DNA from: Peronospora farinosa
Taxonomy: Eukaryota; Oomycota; Peronosporomycetes; Peronosporales; Peronosporaceae
Assembly (NCBI GenBank): GCA_947646735.1
Contig: CANTFK010000842.1
Coordinates: 124,001-188,000 of the forward strand
Direction of reading: 5' to 3'
DNA length: 64,000 nt
How positions within the stretch are numbered: the first letter of the stretch is position 1; each line of letters opens with the position of its first letter. Below the pieces are notes generated by a model. The model made no database searches and was not told where the DNA came from. It saw only the letters and a list, made by a program, of their open reading frames with translations. Below, piece by piece: positions 33,620 to 43,166 of this stretch. The position numbers were made by a program, and so were the translations under genes.

Positions 33620-34012
33620 TTGTCCAATCAATCACCCATCCACGCACCTGTCCAATCAATCGCTCAACTGATCCTCGAACGCCTTCCTAAGTCGTCAGCC
33701 GTTTCCTCAACTTTAACTTCAACCGTGCCTTTTTCTAACACAAACACCGTCACGGCTGGAGAGACAATGTTTTTAGAACAACAACTTAGGCTGTACGGAG
33801 GGACAGTTGCGCACGAAATTGATTCCTGTGTTACACACATCGTTATCGAGACGGCTTCTCATCAAAGCCAATAGAACCGACTTTTGCCGGCCATTCGGAA
33901 CTTGCGCCACCACGGTCTACCAGAACCTCGAGTTGTTACGACGGAGTGGATCAAGCAAAGTGTGGAGCAGCAAATTCAGCTCCCCGACGACGATTTCGTT
34001 GTGCATATTTAG
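33620..34012 (+). pseudogene. C-terminal BRCT domain remnant (DNA ligase IV-like)
   Basis: In a single plus frame: MFLEQQLRLYGGTVAHEIDS and THIVIETASHQSQ, an in-frame TAG at 33872-33874, then RLLPAIRNLRHHG and PRVVTTEWIKQSVEQQIQL ending LPDDDFVVHI and a stop at 34010-34012. The GG turn and the late Trp of TEWI are BRCT hallmarks; a BRCT at the end of the protein recalls DNA ligase IV, but this is a guess. No start ATG or upstream coding region precedes it; 130 bp upstream lies gypsy sequence. It seems a host gene was truncated by the retroelement and then acquired a nonsense codon. An unrecognised intron over the TAG is a less likely alternative. Confidence 0.6.
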
Positions 34013-34059
34013 GTACCCGAACAGATCAAATGGATATATATATGTAACAATTGAGCCGT

Positions 34060-35940
34060 TCATCCTTGTGCTAGTCTATAGGAGGTGGGACGCGTCAGCA
34101 CACAAGTCAAATTCTTCGAAAAGTAGAACTGGTTGTCTTCCTCGTCAGACGCAATGCTCGCGGGCCATCGCTCTTCATCTACAAGGTGGCCCACGACTTG
34201 CTGCGAAGTGAATTGGCACTCAAAGTTGGACGTGTCCAGTTTACTAGCCAACTTCGGGACGATCGGCGGAGTCACCCGTTTCGTCTCAAGACGGTGCCAG
34301 TTTATATTTGTGAAGAACGGGTGGTCCAAGATGTCGTGCATTCCATGGGGCCACTACCTAAACGCTGGCTTACATTCTTGTGAAGCCAACCAGACAGAAG
34401 GTCGCAGAGTTCGGGTGAGAAATGATGTGGAAAGCTTGGCTCCTCCTCATTGATCTTACGGACGAGCAAGGCACGATCACGCCGAGAGTAGATGGAAGGT
34501 ATCCTGTCAGCAATTCATACGCTACGCAACCGAATCTCCATAGATCAGCTGCTAGACCGTAACCAGTAACCAGTACCACGCACCACCTCGGGAGCGTTGT
34601 AATTTGCTAACCCGCAGAAGCTGGTGCAGCACTGGTCTGATCGGTGCATCTGCTCGCGCGCAAAGCCGAAATCAGCAAGACGCACGAAACATGCTTCGTC
34701 CAGCAGAATATTCTCGGGTTTGAGGTCTCCATACAGAATGCCACGCTCGTGAAGATAGCGCAAGGCCAGCACAATGGATGTCGCATAGAACAAAACATGA
34801 TCCTTTGGAATGCGGTTCTTCACAGGATTCTCTAGCAGGAAGTACATGTCGCCACCAGGACAATACTCCAGCACAAAATTCAGTGCGTTCGGGGTTTCTA
34901 ACGAACAGAACATCCTAGTGATGAACGGGTGACTAACCGAATACAGTACCCTCTTCTCCGTCAGTAGGCGTTTGGCCTCACGCATGGTGTTCCCGTCGCC
35001 ATCTATACCATTGATGCTGCCTAGCTTGGACCACCTTCGCCGCGAAGAGACGACTAGGACACGCACGCAAACGACACAGACGCACCGTGCCGTGAGACCC
35101 CGAGCCAATGATGCTAATGATGTCAAACACGTAACGCGTGGGGTCTCGACAAACTGAATCCTCTTCTCCTAAATCTTTCTCCACAGTCTTTTCGTGCTCG
35201 AAACCTTCCTCAATAGAGTCCATTCCGTATTCGATAGCAACGTGCTCGACGACGACGACGACGCGGAGATTGTCGGCCATGATACTTTAGACTTCAGGCC
35301 GTTGTATGAGCCGTTACGAAAGCAGTCCCAGTCATTGTTTCCGTTCGATGACTCGGTATCCAGTTTTGGCGTCACCGTGCTCGATGACGAGACCACCGAC
35401 GGTACGGCCATCGCCTTTAGGAAACTGTAAGAGCAGTCTCAACCATTGATAGCCAGTTTCTTCATGCCTGGCAAGTCGCCGCCGTTTCCCATGGCGTTCT
35501 CCAGTAACATCTTGGCGAAGGAACTGGCGAGAAACCGCACGAACGTCCATGTTTTGACATTGCCCCACCTGTTATCATCTAGACCCTGATTGGGACTCCT
35601 TCTAGTCTTGTTAGTCGGCGTCCACTCACCAATTTCCGAGCTGCTCTTTACTGGAATCGAAACCCATGCGTGCTCTATGTCTGTTGCGCTACTGGCCGTA
35701 GCTGCCTTTACTACTTCTTCCTTGATTAAGCTCTGAGCAGTGTAAAGCATCGACAAGGGCGCTGAGCTCTGGTGCAAACGAGTGGAGCTGAGAGGTTTGA
35801 GTGTTTTGCGGGTGCTCTGTTGCTGTCGGGAACGTAGGAAAAGTGTGGTTGGACGAGACGCGTAAGGTCGCCTCTTCCAGCTTTACAACGGATCGAAATA
35901 TATTAAACTGGTTTTGCAATACTCGATCTCTTCCTGCCAC
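34060..35940 (-). pseudogene. AGC-type (PKA/PKG-like) protein kinase, multiply frameshifted
   Basis: Kinase motifs occur in order but in changing frames. The glycine loop IIGSGSHGTVRLC and Lys strand LFAAKVV lie at about 35130-35035, then a one-base slip near 35030. EAKRLLTEKRVLYSVSHPFI, the catalytic loop GILYGDLKPENILL (HRD reads YGD), DFGFA and YNAPEVV follow. A 7-bp tandem duplication of GTAACCA (34559-34572) then shifts the frame before LAADLWRFGCVAYELLTGYL. Another slip falls near 34485, and yet another before HDILDHPFFTNINWHRLE. The C-terminal tail ends at 34060. The N-terminal extension (35940-35170) is also split between frames. YGD and the DFGFA tail resemble AGC kinases. Four or more lesions, including the duplication, indicate a true pseudogene. 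Confidence 0.75.
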
Positions 35941-36478
35941 CGCATTTTTCGACAGCTTGGGCTTGCATGTATTGCGTTGCGAAAACCTTCTTCGTTGATC
36001 TACCTAGCACTAACAGAGGGAATAATAGAAGATCGGCAACCTGAGGTCAATGGACAAAGAACATCGCACATTGCAGCTTTTCGCTTCAACCAGTCGTCAG
36101 TTGTTGGTATTCTGTATATCTACTTACCGATACGAAATTTATAAAAGTTGAAGATCAAGTGGCCTAAAGTTCGAGCCTAACAATTATTCAGCTGGGACTT
36201 TGCTGGGTATTATTGCATCAAACGTAAGCAAGGGATAGCTATTCTGTTCTTTTGAAAGCAAAAAGTCGGGAGCCTGCAGATTCTCACGCAAAAAGGTAGA
36301 ACTGTAATTTACAAAAGTTTAATTGTGCACGCACAGGTTGCACGTAGCAGCTGTATTACTCATTTCAAAGATGTGCTTCTGTATCTAGCTCCCTTACTTC
36401 ATGCCGTTGTGGGTGCCGCGGCGCATCAGCCATGCAGTTTGGAACGACTCCAACATGACCTTTATTCCGCCAGTTTCA
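35941..36478. other. Intergenic region
   Basis: AT-rich spacer between the kinase pseudogene (5' side) and the 3' end of the GH81 gene. No coding or RNA feature recognised. Confidence 0.5.
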
Positions 36479-38985
36479 TCAGGCATTGGTACCAACACCT
36501 GGTCCAGAGCCACGAGTAGCAGCGTTGTACAGCGCCCACGACAAAGACAGACCATCATCCATGGACGCATTCTGCAGTTTGCGCAGCGAGTTCATCGGAT
36601 CCAATATCGCCGCATTTACCAACAACAACGACAACCACGTGTTGTTACTGTTCGGCGTGGTGACGATCTCATCCTTCGACAAAATGTCGGTCCATTCCTG
36701 TTTCACAAATGTCGGCGTGCGATATATCTCGCTGATCACACACACAGGGATCATCTGGATGACATGGATCGCGTATACCTTATCGAGGAACCACGTGTTG
36801 TAAAAGACCTTGTTGTCGAAGAAAATACCAGTGACGTGATTCGCCACGATCTCGGGCGGGTGAATGGTGTTGTCCGAAGTCATTAGAACGTACGTACGGA
36901 TGGCATGCGCATTCAGGCGCAGCATCAGACTTCCTAGGTCCTCCACTGCCTTGTGACCGGTCACTTTACCCCATAGAGTCATGCCATAGTAAAAGGTTAA
37001 ATGTCTTCAGACGTACTTTCCTCGTCCTTACCCTCGTTGGACAGTGTGACGCCGTGTGAATATGAGAGGCCATTAAACCAGGAGAAATGACGGAATCGAG
37101 GGAAGTAACAATCATAACGGCTCGGATTGGCTACGTCACGCACCATCAACCAGACTAGAGCTTCCAGCTCCGGCATTCGACTCCAGTTCGGATTCAAGTA
37201 CTTCATAATGGCCGCCGACGTCACGTAGTATCCGTAGTGATAGTGGTGGTCATTGTAGATTCCATTGCCAAAGTCCACGTACAACTCACCAGTATCAAAA
37301 ATTGCTCTGGACACAATCCCTCGGTACAACGTTTCGTAAACAAGAGGGGGAATTAAGGTGTTGTTCAGAGGTGTTGATCGAGCCGTTGATCAACTTCTCT
37401 AGCTTCTCCATACAAAAAGTCAGCAACGTCGTGTCCGGACCCACCACTGAGCTGTCAGCAGCCATGAGACATAACGACGCATACTTTTGGAAATTCTTAC
37501 CGTTAAAGTACCAGCTCGAAGCATTCATGGACCAGTTAGCGGTGATGTCGTCTTTCAGCGTACGAAGCATGTCAAATTCCTCGACAACCATGGGCGTCGG
37601 CCTCCGAGCTGGCCAGAAATCGATCTCGATTTCCGACACAGGCTCCACAAAACACCATTTGTTCGACACTTGAGCAACCATTAGACCCCTTGTGGTCGAG
37701 TGTAGCGCAATAGCACCAGGGGTATTAGCTGTCGTAGGAGACCCAGTCAGTGAGGCTACTTGATGTGGCAGTGCAAAGTGCAGCAGACCCACCGATTCAC
37801 ACGTGCTCCCTTCAACATCCCAGTTTATCGAGTAAGCAGTGCGCGACTCCATCGAAACAGTGCCACCGCGTACCAAACAAGGTGCGTACTTATCGTAAAC
37901 TGTGTCGTCGGCGCCCTCTGGAAGTACTGCTAGTCGAATCGTGCCATGGTACCCTCCGTCCGCGACGAGCGACGAGCCCGACTCGTCCACCGAAAACATC
38001 ACCGACTCCTCCACGCGGAACGAGATGCTCTCGCTGGCGTACAGCACCCACTTCTGGGTGTTGTTGAGGTGGATGACATATTTACCTGGTGTCGAGTTGT
38101 CCACAGAGGTGATGTTGTGTTCCGTGTCGATGCGTGGGGTGAGACCGTCATATTTACCTGAAATAAAAGCCATGCCGCTCAAAAGTGCTGAATCCATGCA
38201 CTTCTTGGTACTAGGGTCACAAATTCGGAGGTTAATGCCTATGTCATCCCAGGAATATATTTCGTACACGGGCTTCGTCACGTTGAACTCTTGCGCTGAG
38301 AGCGTCAGGTCATTGTGAATGCCATGTTCGTAGTATTTAACGACGCCATCAACCTTCGGTGCAATTTCACGATACGTGAAGGGGTAGTAGGCCATCAGAC
38401 CAAACGGTCGTGCTTTCTTCAGTATCATTGCGTACGGCTGAGCCCATACCGGGTAGTTTTCGGAGAGGTCCTTCGGATTGACGTGAATTAGATTCCCCCA
38501 CCACTTGTTTGTCGGGATCGGTTGATTAAGGGCCTCTTTAGCGACGTTAATGATCGGAGCAATTGTTTCGAGGCTACCGTTTCGTTTAAAGAGTTTCTCG
38601 GATGGTTCATCAAGGCTAAAGGGTGAGAAGTACCCATCGAGGGGCGAGCCCAGTGGTACACACATAGATCCAGCCGATTGCGTGGACGCCAAGGGTTGAC
38701 TTGTATCCGCAATTGTCGCTAGGTCGATGATGGAAGTCGCAGTTGTTGCTGAGCTGAGGATAGAATCCACAGTTGTCGCCAAGTCGAGGGTTAAAGTACC
38801 GATTAGTCCTTCGACTTGGATCGAAACATCGATTTTTACATCATAGTCGAGCACCACTTCCGTCAACGGGAAATTAATGCCTTTGCCAAAGTTAACGCCG
38901 GGGGGAAAGTCATTTGCGGATGTTACCGCAATGTTTTTCCCAATACCGCAATGGCCACTGCAGCAGGTGAGACCGGAAGTCTCAT
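36479..38985 (-). pseudogene. GH81 endo-1,3-beta-glucanase, three small frameshifts
   Basis: The family hydrolyses internal beta-1,3-glucan bonds; oomycetes use such enzymes on their own walls. ATG 38985 starts a signal-peptide-like segment (MRLPVSPAAVAIAVLG). At a run of five A (plus 38934-38938, T on the plus strand) the frame slips into the main 523-codon frame (PTNKWWGNLI, PYAMILKK, PFGLMAYYP). A second slip at five C (plus 37346-37350, five G) leads to FDTGELYVDFGNGIYNDHHY, with the catalytic-region Asp and His. A third near 36990-37005 follows DEESTSED, the conserved Glu-rich catalytic motif, and leads to FYYGMTLWGKVTG and the C-terminal LSWALYNAATR. Total about 830 residues, normal for GH81. 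All catalytic motifs are present. The gene is functional if the indels are assembly errors, otherwise a recent pseudogene. Confidence 0.85.
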
Positions 38986-41008
38986 CTCAAATTCGGCTTA
39001 AGAAGAATGCGGATGTGTGCGGATGTGCAGTAAGCGCCAAATTTGCAAATGGAGATTGTGGCACAGCAAAATAGATTGCTGGATTCGCGTAAGGCCCTGT
39101 CCTCACCGCCATCATTATTTTTCCCATCCCATGAATCGGAAGATGAACAGCTATTCAATAGGACGGCCAGAAAGGGAGGGTTCTGTCCACATCTCATACC
39201 ATTCTTCGCTGAATGTCTCAACGCACTCGATAAAACAACAGCAAATCTTAGGAAGTCGCTGTCGCAATAACTCGAGCTACGTTCACACTCGTCAGATGAC
39301 AATGAGTGGCTCCGGCGTATGTGCTAACACCGTGAACGGAATGATCCATGATTGATTTAGATGTTCTTGAATCCGATCTTATCGACCGCTATAAAATGTC
39401 GTATTGTTTTTTGAAGAAATCGGTCCACTCACTCACTCGTTAGACTCCGAAGCACTCGGGTGCATGGACAACTAATTATCTCAATTTATTTGATCCAATC
39501 CAAATGACTAAGGTTAGAGAAGCTGATCGTATTGAATCGATTATTAAAATCTAGAGAGGTTTGCTACAATCAAAACGTCATCATCTTTTTCAATAAATAT
39601 AAAGATTAGTAATCCATTCATATAGAAGAAGACAACACATTTTACCGTCGTTCAGTCGCGGTAGTTGGCGACCAAAATAATGGTCGTCCGTCCATTCTAA
39701 ATGGACCGTGACTTTGTAAATTGTGAGCAGATGGCGCGTCCTCAACTAAGACGTCCACAGCCACGCCGCTGGCTGCATCCTCTTGCAAATAGAAAAAACT
39801 TTGAGCACCTCAATAAGACAGATAACGGGAAGGACCATAAGCAACGTCACACGAACATCCCATCCAACACATCTGCGCAGGTCTTCACGGAAGCTCACAC
39901 GTCCGTACGACTGGAAACCTAAACATCGTCTTTTTTGTGTATGCCCTGTTCTTTTTATTTACTACATAGTCGTCCAAGTGTACGAATTGTTGAGAGAGGC
40001 GACAGAGCTCACAACGAGACGACAGAGCCCGTAATACTGCCCCAGTGGATAGGACAAAGATAAAATTCATGTTTCAAAATACGACGAAAGCTTAAAATGA
40101 CGAGAAAATAGGTAGCACAAAACCTCACGACATATAGGGTGAACTATGTGTCGCACAATCAAGTCACGGGGGCTGTATACAGATATTTGCATATATGGCC
40201 GAAGCTGGACGGACTGGGCAGATAGCCTTGCTGGTTTGCCTAATTGACAGTACCATAAAAGCAATAGCATACGTTTTTGCACATGAAAGAAAAATTTTGG
40301 GTTCATAGGATGGGAAAAGGTTACGGCTGTGACGACGACAAGAGTTGCGTCTGTCCATACTATCTTTATATGTATGTTGCCCATAACACATCTATAGAAT
40401 ATACGTCATCCTCTTTTGTATATATTATAAATCTGTATATGCTTCTTATCTGTATAAATGTGCTAAACTTTATATAAATATTTTTCGTCGTGCTTTTAAT
40501 AACATTTTTCGTGCTCCTTTTCTATATAGCAAAATCTAGGCCTCCTATTCAGATACATAATTCATAAATCTGATTCATGAATCTATTTCATGAATTATGA
40601 ATCTAAATCACGCGATGATTAGATGCATGATTCATGAATCATCTAGTTTATTGACAAGAGCCCTCCGATCACCCTTTGAGACTCCCAACAAAAACAAATG
40701 ATGTGTTCAGGACTTGTTAAGAACCATATATAAGGATCATTTAACCAAAAGGAAGCTCTGCTTCCCGTAAAAATCTTCCAGGCGCACCAATGCCTCAGTT
40801 GACCGAGCGGATAATGAGCTCCTATCTCACCTTGCGACTCTTTTTCCGATGAAAAATTTGTTGGAAACTTAAAACGCATGACATAAAGACTTTACTTACG
40901 GACTCGTGCCAGACGCGTTTCAGCCCGCCGCCGCGGGCCTCCCTAGTGGCTAAACGATCGCAAAGAGATTCTCCTCAGTGCAGCGGTCTCTGCAGCTGCC
41001 ACACAGTT
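38986..41008. other. Intergenic, AT-rich; no gene recognised
   Basis: A 73-codon plus frame at 39701-39922 is Arg/His/Asn-rich without a family match. 40545-40640 contains clustered palindromes (separate entry). 40640-40880 has a short minus frame with no recognised motif. Confidence 0.45.
40545..40640. repeat. Cluster of 12-bp palindromes GATTCATGAATC, left of the copia element
   Basis: Perfect palindromes at 40572-40583 and 40629-40640, with degenerate versions between (TTTCATGAATTATGAATC). The same 12-mer occurs twice at 59179-59242 on the other side of the copia element. Confidence 0.75.
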
Positions 41009-41240
41009 TGTTGAAGATGGACATGTTGAAGGTGAGGTACACTATCGCACCGCTGAGAGCCTGTTGGATAGACGCATGATTACGGACATGATGACGGTTG
41101 ATTATGGGCGCGCTGTCAGCTGAGTATGGTATAGTTAATATAGGAGTGGCTTAGATAAAGCACTTGTTGGAGAACTAAGGACCAAATATATATTAGTATT
41201 CAATTAACCACCTAGTGAGCACTACGCATCTGCTTTAATA
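41009..41240 (+). repeat. 5' LTR of the copia element
   Basis: TGTTGAAGATGGACATG ... GCATCTGCTTTAATA; matches 58691-58922 almost base for base. Confidence 0.92.
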
Positions 41241-41256
41241 GGTTATGAGCCCAACG
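41241..41256 (+). promoter_or_regulatory. Primer-binding site: anticodon region of tRNA-Met (half-tRNA primer)
   Basis: GGTTATGAGCCCAACG starts exactly at the LTR end. Its complement contains GGGCTCATAACC, i.e. a CAU anticodon flanked by anticodon-loop bases, as in an elongator-type tRNA-Met. Copia elements are known to prime with internally cleaved tRNA-Met fragments, so the fit is good. It is not complementary to a CCA end. Confidence 0.7.
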
Positions 41257-41408
41257 ACTGGGTCCGACGGCGGGCCAATCGCGCCAACGCCAGTCAGCTT
41301 CGACGACGGCCACGAAAGAGCCGCAGCGTCTCCAGCGGTGGTTCAATGCGCACCGGACATTCACCGGTGCGTTTAAGAACTGGACAAGTTCATGCGACCA
41401 TGCTACAC
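41257..41408 (+). pseudogene. 5' part of copia gag, split from the rest by the gypsy insertion
   Basis: One plus frame reads RLQRWFNAHRTFTGAFKNWT and continues, without loss or gain of frame, into 54813 (LYLVAVSDAFGG). The gag is therefore interrupted exactly by the 13.4-kb insert. Confidence 0.65.
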
Positions 41409-42790
41409 TGTGGCGAAGTGAAGGAGTGAATTTCGCCAAGTGTGATCGCATATTTTCGGTTAAGTCCGAAATGGCCAATATTAATGAGTCGCGATCTCGC
41501 AGAAAGGTTTCAAGACGATGTCAAATAGGATGGAAAACAGTGAATGGTGTAGTTTGCACTTCTATGTGGGGTCAAATATGGCCTAGAAACTACGCTATTG
41601 CGATCTTCAGCTTATTTCCGATGGCGATCCGCGTGAACGCGGTCGCTAAGGAGGAAGATGGGTACATCCAAGCATGTGGAGGACGGTCTGGTGTGGATCA
41701 CGTCGCTATGGAGGACTGGAATGGTGGATATGACATGTCACATAGATGAACTATCTCACATGACCTGAGAAACGGTGAAGAGGACAAGTCGTGATCCGGC
41801 GGATCGCGATCCGATGCTAATTATTAGTATCGCGATCCGATATTAATTATTAGTACCGCGATCCGATATTAATTATTTAGTACCGCGATCAGGTACTAAT
41901 TATTAGTATCACGATCCGATATTAATTATTTAGTATCGCGATCCGATATTAATTATTAGTACCGCGATCTGGTATTAATTATTTAGTACCGCGATCTGGT
42001 ATTAATTATTTAGTACCGCGATCTGGTATTAATTATTTAGTACCGCGATCCGATACTAATTATTTAGTACCGTGATCTGGTACTAAAATGGTATTATATC
42101 CGAGTGAGGTAGCGATCCAGATCGCGGCGATATTGGAGTGGACCACATTACAAGATCTGAATTTTCCGAAAGGGCGATACGTGGCAACAGATCCTGAGCT
42201 ACAGATAGTCAAGATCATAGGTTTTGGTATTTGATTGGTTAACATTAACAGAGTTCAATTTGCTTCTAAGTACACGTGTCGACTTCTCTTCCGGGCTGGA
42301 TTCTTTGGCCTCCCGACGTCTCAAGGAAGTCTACCTACTACGCAAGTCATATCCCTGGATTGTTTGGCCAGGGATTGCAAGAATATTCAACAAAACAAAT
42401 CAAGCTGCGATTGGACGCAAAAGACTAAGAAGTCCAGATACAAGATCACGAGACGGCTCAAGTGGTCAGAAGGCAAGCGGATCAAGTATCTACATTTTTG
42501 GACAAGGCGATCTCAAGGGAGATCAGGGCGACTCAAATAGAGCACCCCAAGAACAACTGCGATCGTGTGAGGAATTCCACGCGATCGCCCCCCCCACTAT
42601 CCCTAACACAATCAAGTCCAACATCGACTCAAGTCTACCGAGAAGAGAGCAACCCGCCCTACCGACGGGTACACAAGGTGAGGAAGGCTATACACACGGA
42701 ATCGGGGTACCCCCTCCGTTAGTCGGTCGTCCGGGCGCCAGTGGAGAGTTGGGATCGCATCAGCAATTTTGCGAATCCCACTCCACCACA
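41409..42790 (+). repeat. 5' LTR of the GATC-rich gypsy element
   Basis: Starts TGTGGCGAAGTGAAGGAGTG and ends CCCACTCCACCACA. Contains a minisatellite at about 41801-42087. Confidence 0.92.
41801..42087 (+). repeat. LTR minisatellite built on GATCGCGATC/TAATTA units (about 11 copies)
   Basis: Imperfect tandem units of 26-27 bp combine a CGCGATC(C/T) word and TATTAATTATTTAGTA. The 3' LTR copy at 53852-54110 has one unit fewer, which accounts for most of the length difference between the LTRs. Confidence 0.88.
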
Positions 42791-42791
42791 A

Positions 42792-42819
42792 TGGTGCGCG
42801 TGCCCGGATTCGAACCAGG
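42792..42819 (+). promoter_or_regulatory. Extended primer-binding site complementary to a tRNA 3' end
   Basis: TGGTGCGCGTGCCCGGATTC followed by GAACCAGG begins one base after the LTR. Its complement is a whole tRNA 3' end: T-arm with GGTTCGAATCC, a 7-nt acceptor strand CACGCGC, discriminator A and CCA. Complementarity therefore covers at least 28 nt rather than the usual 18 or so, and the following GATTTCACCGTGAG could extend it into the variable arm. The exact tRNA is unknown; its acceptor 5' strand should be GCGCGTG. Confidence 0.8.
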
Positions 42820-43166
42820 GATTTCACCGTGAGTCCCTGAGAGAAGATGTCAAGATCAAGACTGAACCTGGGATTGAAGCGTCAGCGGCAAAGGGATCAC
42901 CGCAGACGTGTGAAGAAAAAAGATCCCCGGATCATCAGCGTTTTGGGAGGGGCGCAGATGAAAAGAAAACCAAGGAGGAAGATCAAGAGATTGATCTGGA
43001 AGAAAAACCTCTACCCACTCCCCAGGTCCTTTCGAGGACCCCTGCGGATCGCGTTGCAAAACGCGATCCGCTGGATAAAAATCCTACAGTTAAAACCGAA
43101 GGAAATTTATCCAAAACCACTCCGAATTCGAAGAAGAAGAAGAATTCGAAGCCATCTCGAGTGAAG

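Noticed and set aside
36401..36886. 161-codon plus-strand frame antisense to GH81
   Set aside because: It is the shadow of the conserved GH81 C-terminal region; no motif of its own.
42224..42832. A 202-codon frame within the LTR (also at 54247-54744)
   Set aside because: It lies in U5/R sequence of both LTRs, has no family features, changes C-terminally with a C-run difference, and runs into the PBS. Most likely chance.
42792..42833. A tRNA gene on the minus strand (T-arm and CCA end are readable)
   Set aside because: Only the 3' part of a tRNA is present, it carries an encoded CCA, and it lies one base after an LTR. It is the primer-binding site, not a gene.
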